The position numbers and the translations under genes are program-made. DNA of 64,000 nucleotides. Origin: an uncultured Bacteroidales bacterium. GTDB taxonomy: Bacteria > Bacteroidota > Bacteroidia > Bacteroidales > UBA932. The stretch lies in the NCBI GenBank assembly GCA_900544815.1, contig UQWT01000002.1, positions 12,766 through 76,765 on the forward strand. The letters are read 5' to 3'. Positions 1 to 7,963 of this stretch are shown one piece after another (position 1 is the stretch's first letter; every line of letters starts with the position of its first letter). Under the pieces are notes generated by a model that had not been told where the DNA came from, did no database searches, and was given only the letters and a program-made list of their open reading frames with translations.

Positions 1-848
1 GCGTATCTGTTAATGAGATGAAACTTCCGCTACCTTTAAGTAATCAACTGTTTAGGTTTAAACTTCCCGACAATTACTCTATACCGGAGGTAGATAATGA
101 AGGGTTCAGCAGCTCTGTAAGTGAACCTATAAGAATAAAATATCTGTTGGGACGTTATTGCAGAGCAACAAAAAGCATAGTACGTGTAAAGCCGTTAACG
201 GTTTACGGTATCTCCCCAAGAAATGAGGAGCAGGCATTTGCCATAGATGTTCTAATGGATCCAAATATTAAACTTATTACACTTACCGGGACAGCGGGAA
301 CAGGAAAGACATTGTTGGCGTTGGCTGCAGCACTTGCACAGTCAGACAGCTATGACCAGATTCTTCTTGCAAGACCTGTAATTCCGTTAAAGAACCAAGA
401 GATTGGATTCCTTCCGGGTGATGCAAAAGATAAGATAGAGCCATATATGCTTCCTCTTTACGATAATCTCTCTGTTATTAAGAAGAACTTTAAAGATACT
501 TCTAAGGAAAATGTTAAGATAGAGGATATGCTTCGCCGTGAGAAGCTGTTAATATCACCGTTAGCGTACATAAGAGGCCGCTCCCTCTCTAATGTGTTCT
601 TCATTATAGATGAAGCGCAAAACCTCACCCCACACGAAGTTAAAACAATTATCACCCGAGCAGGGCAGGGGACAAAAATTATACTTACCGGCGATATAGA
701 CCAGATAGATCAGCCATACTTGGATAAATGGTCTAATGGCCTTACACACCTCAATGATAAACTTACAGGAGAGAATCTGTTTGCACACGTTCATTTGTTG
801 CACGGCGAAAGGTCTGAACTCTCCGAGCTTGCCGGCAAGAAACTATAA
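1..848 (+). CDS. PhoH-family ATPase, C-terminal part (PIN-PhoH protein, 5' end outside window)
   Basis: The frame is open to the left edge (codons from base 3), so the ATG at 18 is probably internal. What remains is the PhoH ATPase half, with Walker A GTAGTGKT at residues 91-98 counted from that ATG and a Walker B region FFIIDEAQN. The block RVKPLTVYGISPRN just before the P-loop is typical of the long PIN-PhoH form, which carries an N-terminal PIN nuclease domain; I infer that this domain lies upstream. Members are cytoplasmic ATPases proposed to act in RNA metabolism, with no firmly established role in Bacteroidota. A perfect hairpin terminator follows. The 11-mer motif described in the findings overlaps codons for LPDN at 63-73. 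Confidence 0.9.
   Translation, partial: VSVNEMKLPLPLSNQLFRFKLPDNYSIPEVDNEGFSSSVSEPIRIKYLLGRYCRATKSIVRVKPLTVYGISPRNEEQAFAIDVLMDPNIKLITLTGTAGTGKTLLALAAALAQSDSYDQILLARPVIPLKNQEIGFLPGDAKDKIEPYMLPLYDNLSVIKKNFKDTSKENVKIEDMLRREKLLISPLAYIRGRSLSNVFFIIDEAQNLTPHEVKTIITRAGQGTKIILTGDIDQIDQPYLDKWSNGLTHLNDKLTGENLFAHVHLLHGERSELSELAGKKL
63..73 (-). other. Recurrent 11-mer TTGTCGGGAAG (first of 12 exact copies in the window)
   Basis: Exact copies, + strand: 1211-1221, 13277-13287, 19999-20009, 28660-28670, 43593-43603, 60962-60972, 62045-62055. Minus strand: 63-73, 10525-10535, 19815-19825, 59230-59240, 62992-63002. One-mismatch copies: 3481-3491, 23096-23106, 24756-24766, 26632-26642, 36628-36638, 43317-43327, 44109-44119, 57622-57632. 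The base after the motif is often C then A. Meaning unknown; see findings. Confidence 0.9.
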
Positions 849-853
849 TGATG

Positions 854-892
854 TAATAATGGCGGTTGACAACTTCTCAACCGCCATTATTA
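854..892 (+). terminator. Hairpin terminator after the PhoH gene
   Basis: A perfect 16-bp stem (854-869 with 877-892) and a 7-base loop lie directly after the stop codon. The stem ends in A/T-rich flanks (TTATTA), so it could work in both directions. Confidence 0.75.
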
Positions 893-985
893 TTTATAGT
901 ATCAAATGATGTTTTACAATCAGTATTTCTTCTATAACTTTAAAACTTACTATAAACAATAAACCATATACTTTTAACTTTAATT

Positions 986-1010
986 AAAGCCAAAGCTAAC
1001 GCCAAAGCTT
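986..1010. repeat. Hexamer array copy (GCCAAA/GCTAAC type)
   Basis: Consecutive hexamers GCCAAA-GCTAAC-GCCAAA lie just outside the 3' end of the minus-strand gene that follows, next to AT-rich text with TATAAAC words (940-985). This belongs to the repeat family that recurs at 2650-2952, 14964-14998, 23612-23880, 25444-25588 and 59808-59863 and inside two genes. Confidence 0.7.
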
Positions 1011-1038
1011 AGTTATATAGAAATTGTTTTTTGTACTC

Positions 1039-2433
1039 TTAATTCTTTTTGTATACCGCAACAATCTCCCCAATAAACATTTTGTGTAGCGGATATTTAG
1101 TGCGTTCAGCCTTAACATCGGGCTGTTCAATAGCGTTGGCTGTGATTGGCATACTAACCAATTTCCTGCACTCGATTATGAGTTTTGCCTGTCTGAAGGC
1201 AATACCTTTGTTGTCGGGAAGCATAAGAGGGGTGAGGCGGCTGCCTTTAACCTTGTCTTCGTTACGGCCGGAAGCGGAGCCACAGTAGTTGAGCACCTCC
1301 CTAAAATCCTCTGAATAGAAACTTAAGGTAAATGTGTCGCCATTGTCTATGTAATTGAATGTGTATCTGTCAGGTCTAATAAAGCAGATTGCAACAGGTT
1401 TGTTGTATAGCTCGCCAAGTCCTCCCCAGCTGGCTGTGAGCATATTAAAATCTGTTTCTGTTCCTGCTGTTACAAGCATCCACTCTTTGGAGATCATTTT
1501 AATGGCATTGCCCTCTATCTCTAATGGAGATATTTTTTCAAAACCGTTCATATTCTTTACAAAGTTATAGTGTTTAGTGGCGTTAGCGTTGGCGTTAGCG
1601 TTAGTGTTGGTTGCGTTTGCAACTGCTGTATTTGCCTCTGCAACGGCAGCTGAGGTATTTGCTTGTGCTATATTAGCGTTGGCATTGGCTGTATTTGCAG
1701 CTGCAGTGTTTGATTCGGCTGCATTTGTGGCGGCAATAGCAGCATTTGTGTTAGCGTTGGCATTTGTTGCGGCCTCGGCAGAAGCGGTGAATGTTATGGT
1801 GTTGGTGTTCTTCTTTACATCTCTTGCATTGAGGCCGCTGCGGAGCGACTCTGTAAGATAATCAACCAACTGTACTGTGCGGATTCTAAATTTTCCGTTC
1901 ATTGCGTACATCTTTGTGCCGGCCTTGTTAAGAGCCTCTTTGTCTACAATCCAGTTTTCTGCCATAATTATATCCCGTTTTGTGTTGTTAGGGTTGATAG
2001 CATACAGATACCGTATATTTCTGAATGTAAGCATACATTTGTCATTACTGAACTTTACACCCAAAATAAAACTTATAGTGGCTTGATCTAATTGGAAGGC
2101 AGATGATTTAAAGACAATGTCTCCATCCATATTTATTACAAGAGACCCCGCGTTATTGTCTATATCATAGATTTTGCCGTTGTAACCGTCGTTGGCAAGC
2201 GGCCCGCTTACCCATTGACGAGTAAGTTCTATTGCGGTCTGAGGCGCAATGCCGGTTATATCTAACTGTCTGTTGAATACAACTTTTCCGTCTTCGGTTG
2301 GTACGGCTCCGGCCAAGTATTTTTTATCTGAAAAATCCAACGTGTTTTCCTTGTCACGTATTTGGGCATAAAACGAAGCAGGCCAAAGCAATAGGACCGC
2401 CAACCAGCATGTGATACTTGCTATTATTCTCAT
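1039..2433 (-). CDS. DUF4468 domain protein fused to a flavin-reductase-like domain through an Asn/Ala repeat linker
   Basis: The signal peptide is residues 1-23 (ends FYAQ). Residues about 25-200 resemble the Bacteroidota DUF4468 domain (function unknown). Residues about 297-464 resemble small flavin-reductase-like proteins (FMN-binding split barrel), with ISPLEIEGNAI, TASWGG and FIRPDRYT; in this phylum these are normally separate cytoplasmic proteins of roughly 160-190 residues. Between them, residues 218-286 are a low-complexity Ala/Asn/Thr run encoded by the genome's hexamer repeat. The signal peptide would export a flavoenzyme-like domain, which is odd. Either the fusion is recent and perhaps non-functional, or the reductase part has a new envelope role. 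Domain identities are fairly secure; the activity of the whole is not. Confidence 0.75.
   Translation of the reverse strand: MRIIASITCWLAVLLLWPASFYAQIRDKENTLDFSDKKYLAGAVPTEDGKVVFNRQLDITGIAPQTAIELTRQWVSGPLANDGYNGKIYDIDNNAGSLVINMDGDIVFKSSAFQLDQATISFILGVKFSNDKCMLTFRNIRYLYAINPNNTKRDIIMAENWIVDKEALNKAGTKMYAMNGKFRIRTVQLVDYLTESLRSGLNARDVKKNTNTITFTASAEAATNANANTNAAIAATNAAESNTAAANTANANANIAQANTSAAVAEANTAVANATNTNANANANATKHYNFVKNMNGFEKISPLEIEGNAIKMISKEWMLVTAGTETDFNMLTASWGGLGELYNKPVAICFIRPDRYTFNYIDNGDTFTLSFYSEDFREVLNYCGSASGRNEDKVKGSRLTPLMLPDNKGIAFRQAKLIIECRKLVSMPITANAIEQPDVKAERTKYPLHKMFIGEIVAVYKKN
1576..1782 (-). repeat. Hexamer array inside a gene, coding the Asn/Ala linker
   Basis: On the + strand this reads as variants of GGCGTTAGCGTT; on the coding strand it gives (Asn-Ala)n and Ala-Asn-Thr variants for about 69 codons. 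Sequence and period match the intergenic arrays. It lies exactly between the DUF4468 and flavin-reductase parts. Confidence 0.85.
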
Positions 2434-2649
2434 GTTATAAAATATTTAGTAACCTACAATAAACGCTGCACCAGGGGCATAATATGCAAATAAGTTCGCC
2501 ATTCTGCATTCGGTTTGCAGTTTACTTTATAAATCATTTATCAGTACATTTATAATCACGTAAAGCATAACAATGGCAACCCATAATAAAACGCACGCTC
2601 CAAAGTTACAGTTTTTTGACAAACAAATAACATTATTGAACTTATATTT

Positions 2650-2952
2650 TGCTTTAGCTTTCTATACTCTCTATACTCTCTATACCCTCTATACCCTCTA
2701 TACTCTCTATACCCTCTATACCCTCTTTACACTCTCTACTTTCTATACACTTAAGACAGCCAATGCCAACGTCAATGCCAATGCCAACGCCTTATCAGTT
2801 AATAGTTTATTGTTAAATGTTTATAGTAGGTTGTGAAGTTTAAAGTTTTCAAGTTGATAGTTTTACTTTAAACGTTCTTTCTATTAACTCTAAAACTGAC
2901 TATAAACCATGAACCTTTAACTATAACTTATATTTGGCATTAGCCTTAGCTC
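2650..2952. repeat. Composite repeat region: hexamers, 9-base CTATACYCT array, TATAAAC-rich tract
   Basis: A tandem array of about seven 9-base units (CTATACTCT/CTATACCCT) runs from 2662 to 2724 and decays to about 2748. Hexamers GCCAAT/GCCAAC lie at 2757-2791, then AT-rich text with TATAGTAGG and CTATAAACC words, then more hexamer-like text (TTGGCATTAGCCTTAGC) at 2935-2951. An 87-codon open frame crosses the array only because a 9-base period stays in frame (Tyr-Thr-Leu repeats); I do not call it a gene. Confidence 0.85.
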
Positions 2953-2968
2953 TCTTTACTCATATTTA

Positions 2969-3128
2969 AAAACAGTTTTTCTCTCCGTGACAATCAACGG
3001 CTTATGCTTTCAATCAGCTTGAAATGGCTAAGTCGTCCCTTTTAGGATCCTTCGACAGACACCGTTTCATATAAGCTGCTTTCGGTAACTGCCATTCCGT
3101 TGATTGACAAGTCGTTCACAACTGTTTT
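2969..3128. mobile_element. Small element bounded by imperfect inverted repeats (MITE-like)
   Basis: The 32 bases at each end are imperfect inverted repeats. The outer 9 bases (AAAACAGTT / AACTGTTTT) and the inner 10 (CAATCAACGG 2991-3000 / CCGTTGATTG 3097-3106) match perfectly, with equal 13-base spacers between the blocks. The 160-bp unit has no coding capacity and lies beside a transposase remnant. It could be a miniature transposable element or a structured RNA. No target-site duplication was established. Confidence 0.4.
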
Positions 3129-3190
3129 AATTAATTAAGATTTCAAAAATTTCCCATATCACCTAAGCCCGTGTTCACGACTCAAATATC

Positions 3191-3462
3191 ATGAAGAAAA
3201 TATCTTATGAGTCAAAAGCTTACTACATCTTTGCCCGTGTCTATAACGACCTCAAAAGCCTTATACCACATTCATCTTGTAGAGACTAAATTCGTTGTCA
3301 TAGCAAAGAAGAATCTGACGTTCAAGACTTTCAAATAGAAACGTAAGCTTCCCAAAAATGTCTTGTCAGACGCTATAATCTATATGTCATGAGGGGAAAA
3401 GCCGCAAAAAAATCTCTTTGCACTAAAAACGACAACGAATACGGGTATGTTGCCTTAACTAT
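3191..3462 (+). pseudogene. Decayed transposase remnant, probably IS4-like
   Basis: Frames broken by a shift and stops give pieces that read on from each other: ESKAYYIFARVYND from 3191, then ETKFVVIAKKNLTFK in a second frame from about 3283, then KLPKNVLSDAIIYM. The order AY-x-FARLY, FVVRAKKNL, then a basic tail resembles the DDE region of IS4-family transposases common in Bacteroidota. The family call is from memory and tentative. No intact ends are visible. Confidence 0.4.
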
Positions 3463-3480
3463 CATAATATGTACCGTTCT

Positions 3481-3538
3481 CCTCCCGACAAAATTAACAC
3501 TTTTTATCAACAGTATATAACGTAGGTTATTTGTCGGG
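3481..3538. repeat. Inverted pair of the TTGTCGGG motif
   Basis: CCCGACAAA at 3484-3492 and TTTGTCGGG at 3530-3538 form a 9-bp perfect inverted repeat with 37 bases between. Both are forms of the recurrent 11-mer; the left copy has one mismatch over 11 bases. The pair lies just past the 3' end of the DUF4143 remnant, where it could fold as a weak terminator. Confidence 0.5.
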
Positions 3539-3558
3539 TCAAAAATCGTTACCGTTTT

Positions 3559-4986
3559 TTAATGTTTTAAACAGCTGATGGGAACTACATAAATTCCATC
3601 CTTACGTTTGAACGCCATGCTTCCTATGGCTGTGAGTATCATCTTGAAAGCCGGAGCATTCATTTTGTTAAAATCAATATTCGAAGCTAATTTATTCAAA
3701 GACTCAACTCCTTCATCAATTAACTTCTTACCTCCAAGTTTAATTTCTATAAGTCCGTACTGTCCATTACGTAAATGAACAACAGAATCACATTCCAGGC
3801 CATTGCTATCTCTGTAATGAAAAACATCTCCATCAAGACTTTGCGCATATATACGCAAATCACGTACAGCCATAGTTTCAAAGAAAAGCCCCATGGTATT
3901 AAGATCTTTAACAAGATCTACAGGACCAATACCTAATGCTGCTGTCGCTATTGATGGATCAACATAATAGCGGGTGTCACTGGTACGAATAGCAGCTTTG
4001 GAACGAAGATTAGGATTCCACGCCTCCATATCTTCTATGACATAAATTTTTTTAAGTGCCTCAATATAAGAAGATACGGTGTCAACATCAAGGCTATCGG
4101 TGTCATTTGCTTGCATATCTGCCTTTATCCCCGCAATTGTAACCTGCGACCCTTGATGACGTGCAAGTGACCTCATAAGGCGGCGGGTACGTGTTGAACT
4201 ACGCTTAATGCCGTCTACACGTGCAATATCCATCTCTGTAACTGCTTTATAATATGAAAAAGCCGTTTCAAGTGCATATTCAGGTTCAAGGTTGGTTGCT
4301 ATTGGCCATCCACCTCTACAGATAAGGAACGCAATATCATCTATTTGTAAATTTGTTTCACCATAGATAGCCATTCCTTGATTCTTGAATAACTCTTCAA
4401 GGCTGACAGCACCGGTGCTATCTTCGGATTCCCACAAAGACATTGGACGCATTCTGAGTGTTGTGATGCACCCTGTTCCTGTATGATGAATTTTTTCCTG
4501 TTGATCTTTGGTAGGAGGGATAGTAGAGCCAGTTAGAATAAACTGTCCTATTCCCTTGCTATGATCAATAGCAAAACGAACTGCATCCCAAAGTTGCGGG
4601 ATAACTTGCCATTCGTCCAACAGTTTTGGTTTTTCGCCATCAAGAAGAGAATTAATATTCATCTCAGCCATAATTAGATTTCTGTTTATATTGGCTGGAT
4701 CCGACACATAGTTTGCAAATATGGTAATATTTCCCTGAAACACAAAGAAAAACAATAAAAATTCCGTAAAATGTGAATTATTTTTCCGTAAATTATAGAT
4801 TAAATTTCCGTAAAATATGGATTTGTATAGAAAAAGATCTAAACTCAAGTACCCATTTTCAGAGTCCCATTTTACTCCATCGTGGAAGACCATTTTTTGA
4901 ATCTTTTGGCAGGTCTGAAATCTCTCTTGCTTCAATAATCGCCTATAGTTAAGGCTATTGCAGAGGTCTAATTTATATTTTTCCAA
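3559..4986 (-). pseudogene. 5'-truncated AAA/DUF4143 ATPase
   Basis: From about residue 93 (SDPANINRN) to the end this matches P-loop ATPases with a C-terminal DUF4143 domain. It has the Walker-B-like LLDEWQVIPQLWDAVRF, the LTGST block, the RGGWP block and a nuclease-like tail with HYRDSNGLECDSVV and GLIEIKLGG. The usual N-terminus with Walker A is absent in this frame. The first about 90 codons read through non-coding-looking DNA that includes three 22-bp spaced direct repeats (4762-4814). A detached P-loop (GATSVGKS) lies in another frame at 4995-5018. I infer a broken gene. These ATPases are cytoplasmic and of unclear function. Confidence 0.75.
4762..4814. promoter_or_regulatory. Three TTCCGTAAA direct repeats at exact 22-bp spacing
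   Basis: TTCCGTAAA (TTTACGGAA on the minus strand) starts at 4762, 4784 and 4806, two helical turns apart. The regular phase suggests a protein-binding operator or iteron upstream of the DUF4143 coding part. The repeats are at present read as codons of the truncated gene, which argues that its annotated N-terminus is not real. Confidence 0.5.
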
Positions 4987-4994
4987 GGTTGGAT

Positions 4995-5018
4995 AGATTT
5001 CCCAACACTAGTTGCTCC
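4995..5018 (-). pseudogene. Detached Walker A motif fragment
   Basis: The minus strand reads AILGATSVGKSIQ, a GxxxxGKS P-loop, in a frame shifted from the downstream DUF4143 remnant. It is either what is left of that gene's ATP-binding N-terminus or a fragment of a second ATPase. It is too short to assign. Confidence 0.35.
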
Positions 5019-5117
5019 CAGAATTGCATCAAATACTTTTTTTACTTATATTTGCAGATGTAACCCCACTCGGTTACGGACATACTACGTATTAAGGCGC
5101 ATCGGCTTTACTTTCTG

Positions 5118-5239
5118 ACGAATGAAACTTAGCGGTTTTTTGAAGATATGAAAGGAGCAAAGCAGATGCCTGCGCTGCACTTCGGCGCGGGCATATTGCA
5201 TAAATCTTCATATCAGGTTCCCGCTAAGACCTCATTCGT
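5118..5239. repeat. 122-bp imperfect palindrome
   Basis: The outer arms ACGAATGAAACTTAGCGG (5118-5135) and CCGCTAAGACCTCATTCGT (5221-5239) pair almost fully. A middle block GATATGAA/TTCATATC and an inner ATGCCTGCGC/GCGCGGGCAT stem continue the fold to a small loop. It lies directly upstream of the Sel1-repeat gene. It could be a mobile-element end, a recombination site that acts as a folded strand, or a structured leader. Which of these cannot be decided from the sequence alone. Confidence 0.6.
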
Positions 5240-5311
5240 AGATGATGTGATATTTGCCCGCGCTTTCTTATGCTTTTATTGGTGCAACCATTTTTATTAA
5301 AATCAATAACC

Positions 5312-6868
5312 ATGCAAACAAAAATCATTATTTGCTTCTTGATCTTCACTGTGAATATCATGGTAGCCACGGCGCAGGAAAATGAACCAGCAACACAACC
5401 ACTCGATTTACACTCATTGGAAGTGAAAGCCGATGCTGGCGACTCCAATGCGCAACTGCAACTCGGCGTACTCTATCTGGGCAACTACGCAATTGAAGCC
5501 GACACGCTTCGTGCAGTAGCCTATCTGCAACGTGCTGCAGACAACGGCAATCTCGAGGCAATGTACGACTTGGGAATGTGCTACATTAACGGGAGTCAGT
5601 CCGTTGCCCGCAATACTGAACGTGGTATCTCCCTCGTACGCCGTGCTGCTGAGAACGGATTCGCCATCGCCCAAACCTGCATGGGGAAAATATGCGAGCA
5701 AGGCACTCCGTGCCTTCTGTACTCCCTGCATGCAAAGTATCCGCTATACACCATTCAAATGCTCAAAGAAGCAGGCGGCTTTTTAGGTCGTGGTGGTGAA
5801 ACATACGGGTTCGTTCCATATCTCAAAAACGATGCGGACGCACTTAGATGGCTTACGCTTGCCGCTGACAGTGGTGAACCTGTCGCCATGAACGAACTTG
5901 TGCGTATTTACGCAAAGGGGGAATGCGGGGCGACCATTGATCTACGTAAAAGTCTGGATTGGCTTATGCGTGCAGCCGAGAATGATATATCCAATGCTCA
6001 ATGCCGTTTGGGACGATACTACCTTAATGGTTACCAGAACTTTCTGGAACCCGACCGTAGAAAAGCCCTTGAATGGTTTATCCGTGCTGCCGACAACGGC
6101 TCGGCAGACGGAGCAGTTAATGCTGCGGCAATATATTGTGATATCAATACAGAACTACAACCGAACCTCACGCTTGCTACTTTTTATTCCATGCGCGCTG
6201 CAAATGCATACGAAGGATTTAATGATAAGGATTTTATCAACCTTGGCGTTTCCATATTGGGTTCAATTTGTGACAAATATGGTGAACAACTCTTACCAGA
6301 ACTTGCCTCCGATGCCCTTGCCTGCCTGCGTTCCCATGCCGAAAAAGGGAACAATGACGCTCAATACTATTTGGCGAATATATATTTCGACGGAACTATT
6401 GTTGATAAAAACGACAAACGCGGAATGTTTTGGCTGCGTTTAGCAATGGAAAACGGTAGTGAAGAAGCTAAATTGGAGATGGGTGAGATGTATTTTAAGG
6501 GCAACGAGGAATACGGGATTCTGCAGGACAGAGTATACGGAGCAGAACTGTTGCGCGAACTTGCCCAAAAAAACAATATTGACGCACAAACCCAACTCGG
6601 TTTTTTGCTGGCATACGACAGTAAGAATGTTTCCGACAGAAAGCTCACCAAGGAGATGGGCAAAGAGGGTATGTACTGGCTGCATACTGCGGCAGAGCAA
6701 GGTAGTGCAAAGGCATGTTGGTATTTAGGTCTGTGTTATCAACTTGGCAATGGAACGTATGCCAGTCCTTTAAAAGCCAAACAATGGATTCACGAGGCCG
6801 CACGGCGCGGCAGCCTAGAGGCGATAGAATTTATAGAAGATATGAACAAAAAAGGTTTTGATTATTAA
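5312..6868 (+). CDS. Sel1-repeat (tetratricopeptide-like) secreted protein
   Basis: I chose the ATG at 5312, because MQTKIIICFLIFTVNIMVATAQ is then a normal signal peptide; an upstream ATG at 5270 would spoil it. The mature part (about 497 residues) is a chain of about ten Sel1-like repeats of about 36-40 residues (A-x-x-LG-x-x-Y, then AA-x-x-G), a helical-repeat scaffold for protein contacts in the periplasm or at the outer membrane. It ends 12 bases before the next gene, which suggests an operon. Base composition is visibly richer in G+C than the flanks, in line with horizontal arrival. Partners are unknown. Confidence 0.85.
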   Translation: MQTKIIICFLIFTVNIMVATAQENEPATQPLDLHSLEVKADAGDSNAQLQLGVLYLGNYAIEADTLRAVAYLQRAADNGNLEAMYDLGMCYINGSQSVARNTERGISLVRRAAENGFAIAQTCMGKICEQGTPCLLYSLHAKYPLYTIQMLKEAGGFLGRGGETYGFVPYLKNDADALRWLTLAADSGEPVAMNELVRIYAKGECGATIDLRKSLDWLMRAAENDISNAQCRLGRYYLNGYQNFLEPDRRKALEWFIRAADNGSADGAVNAAAIYCDINTELQPNLTLATFYSMRAANAYEGFNDKDFINLGVSILGSICDKYGEQLLPELASDALACLRSHAEKGNNDAQYYLANIYFDGTIVDKNDKRGMFWLRLAMENGSEEAKLEMGEMYFKGNEEYGILQDRVYGAELLRELAQKNNIDAQTQLGFLLAYDSKNVSDRKLTKEMGKEGMYWLHTAAEQGSAKACWYLGLCYQLGNGTYASPLKAKQWIHEAARRGSLEAIEFIEDMNKKGFDY

Positions 6869-6880
6869 AAACACTCTAAA

Positions 6881-7885
6881 ATGAAACGCATATTTATATT
6901 ACTTATTCTGATATTTGCAACATCGATTGCCGAGGCGCAAATCGAACAGCCCCGCAAGGTGTCAGAAAGGATTTCAGGCGGTATCACCTATGTTGATGAT
7001 AAACAGCCCGAGGCTGTATTCCGCAAATTAGTATTCTGGACCAACTGCAGATTCCCGTCATACATACGCATTTATGTAAACAATTCGTTCAAGGGCAAGG
7101 TTACCCGAAGTTACACTTCTGCCCCTCGTAGTGGTTCACTCGGATGTGTAACGGTAAATGTTACAGGAGTGAGCAATATTAAAATCAAGGCTGTTGATGC
7201 CAACGGCAACGAATGGAGCATTCCGAGCATGAAAATCGGACTGGGATATACCCACGTTTGCCTCTACCCGACAGGACGTCGCAGCAGCTCGTCGAGTAGC
7301 ACAACATTATTGTCATCATCGCATTCGAACAATTCATCGTCTTCGCCCGACTACGACAGTTACTCCGCAGGTATGCGCGAAACGGCAGGCAAGGCAGGTG
7401 CTGCAGTCGGCACGGCTCTCGGTTACGCCATGTTGCAGGGCAGGGAGTGGGATTCATACTCACACCGTATCGATTTGGGTATAGGTTGTGGTATAGACTA
7501 CGGCGGACTCGGAGTGAAAATCAATTGGCAGGCACCCATCCTTTTTGGCATTACGGCTGGTCTGGGCTACAATATATTCTATAATAGCGAGTTGAGCAAC
7601 AACAAGCCCGTGTACTGGAATGTGGGGGTGCAGATGTGGGTGACCGACCATTGGAACTTTGAGTTGGGCATAGGTCCGCGCTACTACAAACAATATGACC
7701 AAAACGTACTCGGAGTGTCGGTGATGATGCACTATCAGCACCAGATTTATCGTAATCGTTTGGGCATCATAGGTGGTATAGGTGGTAGTCTCGGTACTAA
7801 ATCACCTAAAGGCTACAAAGAGGATAAGCTCGGTGTGGGCTTTGAATGGAATATAGGACTTGTAGCGAGATTGTTTAGTAGATAA
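6881..7885 (+). CDS. Exported protein with Ser-rich linker and probable outer-membrane beta-strand C-terminus
   Basis: A signal peptide (MKRIFILLILIFATSIAEAQ) is followed by an N-terminal globular part to about residue 130, a poly-Ser/Asn linker (about residues 134-158), a small Gly/Ala segment and a C-terminal region (about 195-334) with alternating aromatic/Gly strands such as WNVGVQMWVTDHWNFELGIG and GVGFEWNIGLVARL. That pattern is typical of small beta-barrels. It directly follows the Sel1 gene and shares its higher G+C. I do not recognise the N-terminal domain. A role in surface assembly together with the Sel1 protein is inference only. Confidence 0.75.
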   Translation: MKRIFILLILIFATSIAEAQIEQPRKVSERISGGITYVDDKQPEAVFRKLVFWTNCRFPSYIRIYVNNSFKGKVTRSYTSAPRSGSLGCVTVNVTGVSNIKIKAVDANGNEWSIPSMKIGLGYTHVCLYPTGRRSSSSSSTTLLSSSHSNNSSSSPDYDSYSAGMRETAGKAGAAVGTALGYAMLQGREWDSYSHRIDLGIGCGIDYGGLGVKINWQAPILFGITAGLGYNIFYNSELSNNKPVYWNVGVQMWVTDHWNFELGIGPRYYKQYDQNVLGVSVMMHYQHQIYRNRLGIIGGIGGSLGTKSPKGYKEDKLGVGFEWNIGLVARLFSR

Positions 7886-7905
7886 ATACCTTACAATAAA
7901 TAAGT

Positions 7906-7952
7906 TATAAGCAAGGATGCGAATCGGAAAGCTATTAGTATCCTTGCTTATA
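7906..7952 (+). terminator. Hairpin after the Sel1/envelope-protein pair
   Basis: A 13-bp perfect stem TATAAGCAAGGAT (7906-7918) / ATCCTTGCTTATA (7940-7952) with a 21-base loop lies 21 bases after the stop. There is no clear T-run. Confidence 0.5.
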
Positions 7953-7963
7953 TTGAGAGATAT

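Noticed and set aside
1577..1861. Plus-strand Ala/Leu/Val-rich frame that looks like a membrane protein
   Set aside because: It is the antisense reading of the hexamer linker in the DUF4468 fusion gene.
2573..2836. Open frame of 87 codons with Tyr-Thr-Leu and Asn-Ala repeats
   Set aside because: It exists only because the 9-base and 6-base arrays keep the frame open; no start context or homology.
4847..4862. 16-base match AAGTACCCATTTTCAG with 63422-63437
   Set aside because: One shared 16-mer in 64 kb of AT-rich DNA is near chance level, and no element boundaries are visible at either site.
5270..5311. Longer start for the Sel1-repeat gene at 5270
   Set aside because: It would put 14 residues before a complete signal peptide; the ATG at 5312 fits.
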